Below are positions 5,873 to 8,305 of a stretch of DNA of 8,305 bases, one piece after another. The notes under the pieces are model-generated. The model had not been told where the DNA came from. It was given only the letters and a program-made list of their open reading frames with translations, and ran no database searches. A program made the translations under genes and the position numbers. The stretch is from Candidatus Acetothermia bacterium (GTDB taxonomy: Bacteria > Bipolaricaulota > Bipolaricaulia > Bipolaricaulales > Bipolaricaulaceae): assembly GCA_003551325.1 (NCBI GenBank), contig PUMK01000045.1, positions 1 to 8,305 on the forward strand. The letters are read 5' to 3'. The first letter of the stretch is position 1; every line of letters starts with the position of its first letter.

Positions 5873-6710
5873 TCTGTTTGTGGCGGCGCTGCGCCTGGCG
5901 ACGCCGATCGCCTTCGTAGCACTAGGAGAGACGTTCTCGGAGCGCTCGGGAACCATCAACATCGGTGTGGAAGGTACAGCACTGGCCGGGGCGCTGATTG
6001 GTGCTACGGTTTCCTTCTTCAGCCAGAGTCCATGGCTGGGGTTGGCTGCGGCTGTGGGTGTGGGCATGCTGCTGGGGTTGATCCACGCGATCTGGTGTGT
6101 GTACTTGCGGTCGGATCACGTGGTCGCCGGAGCAGCGATCAACTTGCTCGTCACCGGTTTGGCCTACTTCCTCACCCGGGTGGTGTGGGGATGGCGCGGA
6201 ACGTCGGCGTCTGCCCCGATCCTTAACCCGTGGCTCTTGGTGTGGACGATGGTGGCGTTGGTGCTGATCTCCCAGATCTTCTTGTTCCGCACGCCTTGGG
6301 GACTGCGCTTGCGCGTTGTGGGCGAACACCCGAAGGCAGCCGATACGGCGGGTATCAACGTGTACCGCACACGGGTGGGTTACTCGGTGCTCAACGGTGC
6401 GCTGTGCGGCTTGGCTGGTGCGTTCCTGTTCAACAACCTGGGCCGGTTTAGCGTGGGCATGGTCGGAGGCCGCGGTTTCATCGGCATCGCTGCCATGGTG
6501 GTTGGCAACTATCGTCCCATTCCTGCATTCCTGGCTGCATACTTGTTTGGTTTTGTGGACGCGCTGCAGATGCGTCTGCAGGACGTCATCCCCTCGCATT
6601 TCTCCATCATGTTGCCCTATGTGCTGACGATCATCGTCCTGGCTGGTTTCCTGGGACGGGCTAACGTCCCTGCAGCTTTGGGCAAACCCTACATCAAGGA
6701 AGAGGGATGA
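5853..6710 (+). CDS. ABC nucleoside importer permease 2 (BPD_transp_2 family, YufQ-like)
   Basis: Second membrane subunit, 285 residues, the partner that forms a heterodimeric pore with permease 1. Hydrophobic segments lie at about 8-25, 42-57, 60-83, 90-112, 126-145, 178-196, 207-219, 224-238 and 254-268. Family motifs are ERSGTINIGVEGTALAGAL (30-48), SDHVVAGAAINLLVTG (87-102), the coupling region GLRLRVVGEHPKAADTAGI (150-168) and GGRGFIGIAAMVVGN (205-219). AAGGAGG at 5842-5848 lies 4 nt before the ATG. The gene begins inside the end of permease 1 and its stop overlaps the mtnA start (ATGA at 6707-6710). The order binding protein, ATPase, longer permease, shorter permease is the one found in known guanosine/nucleoside importers such as B. 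subtilis YufNOPQ. Confidence 0.93.
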   Translation: MGVLSLDLFVAALRLATPIAFVALGETFSERSGTINIGVEGTALAGALIGATVSFFSQSPWLGLAAAVGVGMLLGLIHAIWCVYLRSDHVVAGAAINLLVTGLAYFLTRVVWGWRGTSASAPILNPWLLVWTMVALVLISQIFLFRTPWGLRLRVVGEHPKAADTAGINVYRTRVGYSVLNGALCGLAGAFLFNNLGRFSVGMVGGRGFIGIAAMVVGNYRPIPAFLAAYLFGFVDALQMRLQDVIPSHFSIMLPYVLTIIVLAGFLGRANVPAALGKPYIKEEG

Positions 6711-7735
6711 TTCAGCCGGTCCGCTGGTCGGACGGGGTTCTCGAGCTTCTGGACCAGACGTTGCTTCCCAACAGGGAGGTATGGCTATCGCTCGTCCGAT
6801 GGGAGGATGTGGCTGATGCCATTCGTCGTCTGGCGGTCCGGGGGGCACCGGCCATCGGCATCGCTGCTGCGTATGCTCTTGTGCTTGCCCTGGGGGATGT
6901 GCGGGACCATCAAGAGGCTGACCAAAGGCTCTCCGAAGCCTCGCGGGGGCTGTCGCAAGCGCGACCTACGGCGGTGAACCTGTTCTGGGCGATCGGCAGG
7001 ATGAATGAGGTGTGGAACGCACACGCCGGGCAAGCTCTTCCCGATGCGCAGGCGGCACTCCTTGCCGAGGCAGCCCGGATCCACGATGAGGATGTGGAGG
7101 GGAATCTTCGGATCGGTGCGCACGGAGCTGAGCTTCTTCCCGCAGGGTGCTCGCTTCTTACGATCTGCAACACGGGTGGTCTGGCCACGGGGGGGTACGG
7201 AACGGCCCTGGGTGTTGTGCGGAGCGCTTGGGAGCGTGGGAAGCTGGAGGTGACGTATCTGTGTGAGACGCGGCCCCTGCTCCAAGGTGCGCGTCTCAAT
7301 GCCTGGGAACTCCTGAAAGACAGAATACCCTATCGCTTGCTCGTCGATGGGGCAGCTGGGGCGCTCCTGCGCGCGGGTAAGGTCCACGCCGTTCTCGTGG
7401 GCGCCGATCGCATCGCGGCGAACGGGGATACGGCCAACAAGATCGGCAGCTACACGTTGGCCTGTTTGGCCAGCAGGCATGGCGTGCCGTTCTACGTTGT
7501 GGCACCCCTGTCTACGGTGGACAAGGACACGCCATCGGGGGACAGGATCCCGATCGAAGAGCGCGATGCGCACGAGGTGTTGGCTCCTCTTGGTTGTCCA
7601 GCTGCTCCGGAGGGGACCGACGCGTGGAATCCCGCTTTTGATGTAACCCCGGCAGAGCTGATTACTGCCATCATCACCGAGTGGGGTGTGCTGCGTCCTC
7701 CTTATGAAACGTCGATCGCTGAGGCCTTGGCGTAG
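6707..7735 (+). CDS. mtnA: S-methyl-5-thioribose-1-phosphate isomerase MtnA
   Basis: Cytoplasmic isomerase of the eIF2B-related family that turns 5-methylthioribose 1-phosphate (in several bacteria also 5-deoxyribose 1-phosphate) into the ribulose 1-phosphate. The 342 residues match the family length. Motifs are RGAPAIGIAAAYAL (45-58), RPTAVNLFWAIGRM, ICNTGGLATGGYGTALGV with the catalytic Cys154, YLCETRPLLQGARL, and VGADRIAANGDTANKIGSY with the catalytic Asp234; STVDKDTPSG and the NPAFDVTP end are also typical. The start ATG overlaps the permease stop, with GGAAGAGGG just before it. Linking mtnA directly to a nucleoside importer and an aldolase is the unusual part. A ribose-1,5-bisphosphate isomerase is a related alternative, but the full MtnA motif set and length favour MtnA. 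Confidence 0.94.
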   Translation: MIQPVRWSDGVLELLDQTLLPNREVWLSLVRWEDVADAIRRLAVRGAPAIGIAAAYALVLALGDVRDHQEADQRLSEASRGLSQARPTAVNLFWAIGRMNEVWNAHAGQALPDAQAALLAEAARIHDEDVEGNLRIGAHGAELLPAGCSLLTICNTGGLATGGYGTALGVVRSAWERGKLEVTYLCETRPLLQGARLNAWELLKDRIPYRLLVDGAAGALLRAGKVHAVLVGADRIAANGDTANKIGSYTLACLASRHGVPFYVVAPLSTVDKDTPSGDRIPIEERDAHEVLAPLGCPAAPEGTDAWNPAFDVTPAELITAIITEWGVLRPPYETSIAEALA

Positions 7736-8267
7736 GCGGGTGTGCGCAGCGGCCCGGGCCATGGCCGATCTCGGCCTGGTGCACGCTTCATCGGGCAATG
7801 TGTCCGTCCGCGTTGGTGACTGTGTGCTCATCACCCCCAGCGGTGTCCCCTATCGATGGCTGCGCGCTGAGCAGGTCGTAGCGATCGATGACGAAGGACA
7901 GAAGCTGTCGGGAGCCGGTGCACCGTCGAGCGAGTGGCGGATGCATGCGGCCATTTACCGTGCTCGTGCCGATGTGCGTGCAGTTGTCCATACCCATTCG
8001 CTCGCCGCCACCCGTTGTGCTGTTCGGGGGGCGTTGCCGGCGACCACGGATGAGGCGCGCATCGTCTTCGGTCCCTCGGTGGCTGTGAGCCGTCACGCGT
8101 CGCCGGGAAGCTGGGAACTCGCTGAGGCGGTTGCAGAAGCGGTTGGGCCAGAGGGCAAGGCGGCGCTCGTGGGACGCCATGGAGCGGTGACGGTGGGGGA
8201 GCACCTCACGGAAGCGTTGCTGCTGGCTGAGGCGCTCGAACAGGCCGCCGCAGCTTCCCTTGAGTGA
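7704..8267 (+). CDS. Class II (zinc) aldolase, FucA-like; probable 5-deoxyribulose/methylthioribulose 1-phosphate aldolase
   Basis: Class II aldolase/adducin-family protein of 187 residues. It shows HASSGNVSVR (27-36), LITPSGVPYRWL (42-53), PSSEWRMH (74-81), VVHTH (94-98) and GRHGAV (157-162). Glu77, His96, His98 and His159 sit exactly four positions beyond E. coli FucA Glu73, His92, His94 and His155, which supports the ATG at 7704; a GTG at 7740 would remove part of helix 1. Zinc and catalytic Glu are thus intact. The TPSGVPY stretch is closer to FucA than to the dehydratase MtnB. The position of FucA Tyr113 reads Asp116, and the C terminus is about 30 residues shorter than FucA. The start lies inside mtnA (32-nt overlap) and no Shine-Dalgarno is visible. 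Next to mtnA, the best guess is an Ald2-type enzyme yielding DHAP plus an aldehyde; MtnB is the alternative. Confidence 0.82.
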   Translation: MKRRSLRPWRRRVCAAARAMADLGLVHASSGNVSVRVGDCVLITPSGVPYRWLRAEQVVAIDDEGQKLSGAGAPSSEWRMHAAIYRARADVRAVVHTHSLAATRCAVRGALPATTDEARIVFGPSVAVSRHASPGSWELAEAVAEAVGPEGKAALVGRHGAVTVGEHLTEALLLAEALEQAAAASLE

Positions 8268-8305
8268 ACCGCGCGCCGGCATGCTCGGGGGTGCCGCCCG
8301 GTAGC
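8268..8305. other. Right-edge non-coding tail
   Basis: These 38 G+C-rich bases after the aldolase stop hold only a weak 5-bp hairpin (CGGCA/TGCCG, about 8277-8296) without a following T-tract, so I call no terminator. An 8-codon reading frame (ATG 8281 to TAG 8302-8304) has no support. The operon may continue beyond the window. Confidence 0.4.

Noticed and set aside
5922..6848. Minus-strand open frame of 308 codons opposite permease 2
   Set aside because: Its composition is His/Gln/Pro-rich and it has no motif; the opposite strand is a definite permease.
7686..7703. GTG at 7686 as the start of the aldolase
   Set aside because: It would add six residues from deeper inside mtnA without a ribosome binding site; the ATG at 7704 gives residue spacing that tracks FucA with a constant offset.
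6785..7834. Minus-strand open frame of 349 codons opposite mtnA
   Set aside because: It is antisense to mtnA, which has a complete motif set; no family features are seen.
8277..8296. Hairpin after the aldolase gene as a terminator
   Set aside because: The stem is only 5 bp with a 10-nt loop and no T-tract.

Overview
This is a compact bacterial window, by eye roughly 60% G+C, with nine protein genes, almost no intergenic space, and many start/stop overlaps. I see no phage genes, complete mobile element, CRISPR array or RNA gene. The taxon cannot be fixed from these sequences. SmpB and the SPase I-type signal peptide on the binding protein show a bacterium. The two promoters that sit directly on start codons would suit a lineage with many leaderless mRNAs, such as Deinococcota, Actinomycetota or some deep-branching thermophile-related phyla, but this is a weak hint.

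Layout. Positions 1-77 hold a perfect 10-bp hairpin and a 17-bp sequence repeated twice; this is the region downstream of the leftward genes. Leftward (minus strand), a methylthioadenosine phosphorylase-type gene (mtnP, 546-1364) is followed after 12 nt by smpB (78-533). Positions 1365-1501 are a divergent promoter region with two near-identical promoters, TTGANC-N18-TATACT, back to back. Rightward is one tightly packed operon of seven genes: a hexameric-type nucleoside phosphorylase (1502-2209), a BMP/PnrA-type nucleoside-binding protein (2206-3261), a double-domain ABC ATPase (3298-4827), two permeases (4814-5872 and 5853-6710), mtnA (6707-7735) and a class II, FucA-like aldolase (7704-8267).

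How the genes fit together (inference). The ABC cassette would import nucleosides. The two phosphorylases on either side of the promoter would split them into a free base and a (5-deoxy- or 5-methylthio-) ribose 1-phosphate. MtnA would isomerise that aldose 1-phosphate to a ribulose 1-phosphate. The aldolase would cleave this into dihydroxyacetone phosphate (DHAP) and a C2 aldehyde. This matches the DHAP shunt for 5'-deoxyadenosine/methylthioadenosine salvage, here with a dedicated importer and a second phosphorylase. That addition raises the possibility that ordinary ribose 1-phosphate is also routed to DHAP plus glycolaldehyde. None of the downstream methionine-salvage genes (mtnC, mtnD, mtnW/X) is in the window.

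The least settled points are the start of the rightward phosphorylase (Shine-Dalgarno plus TTG against a leaderless ATG), a likely frame change near its 3' end, the exact substrates, and the nature of the repeats at the left edge.
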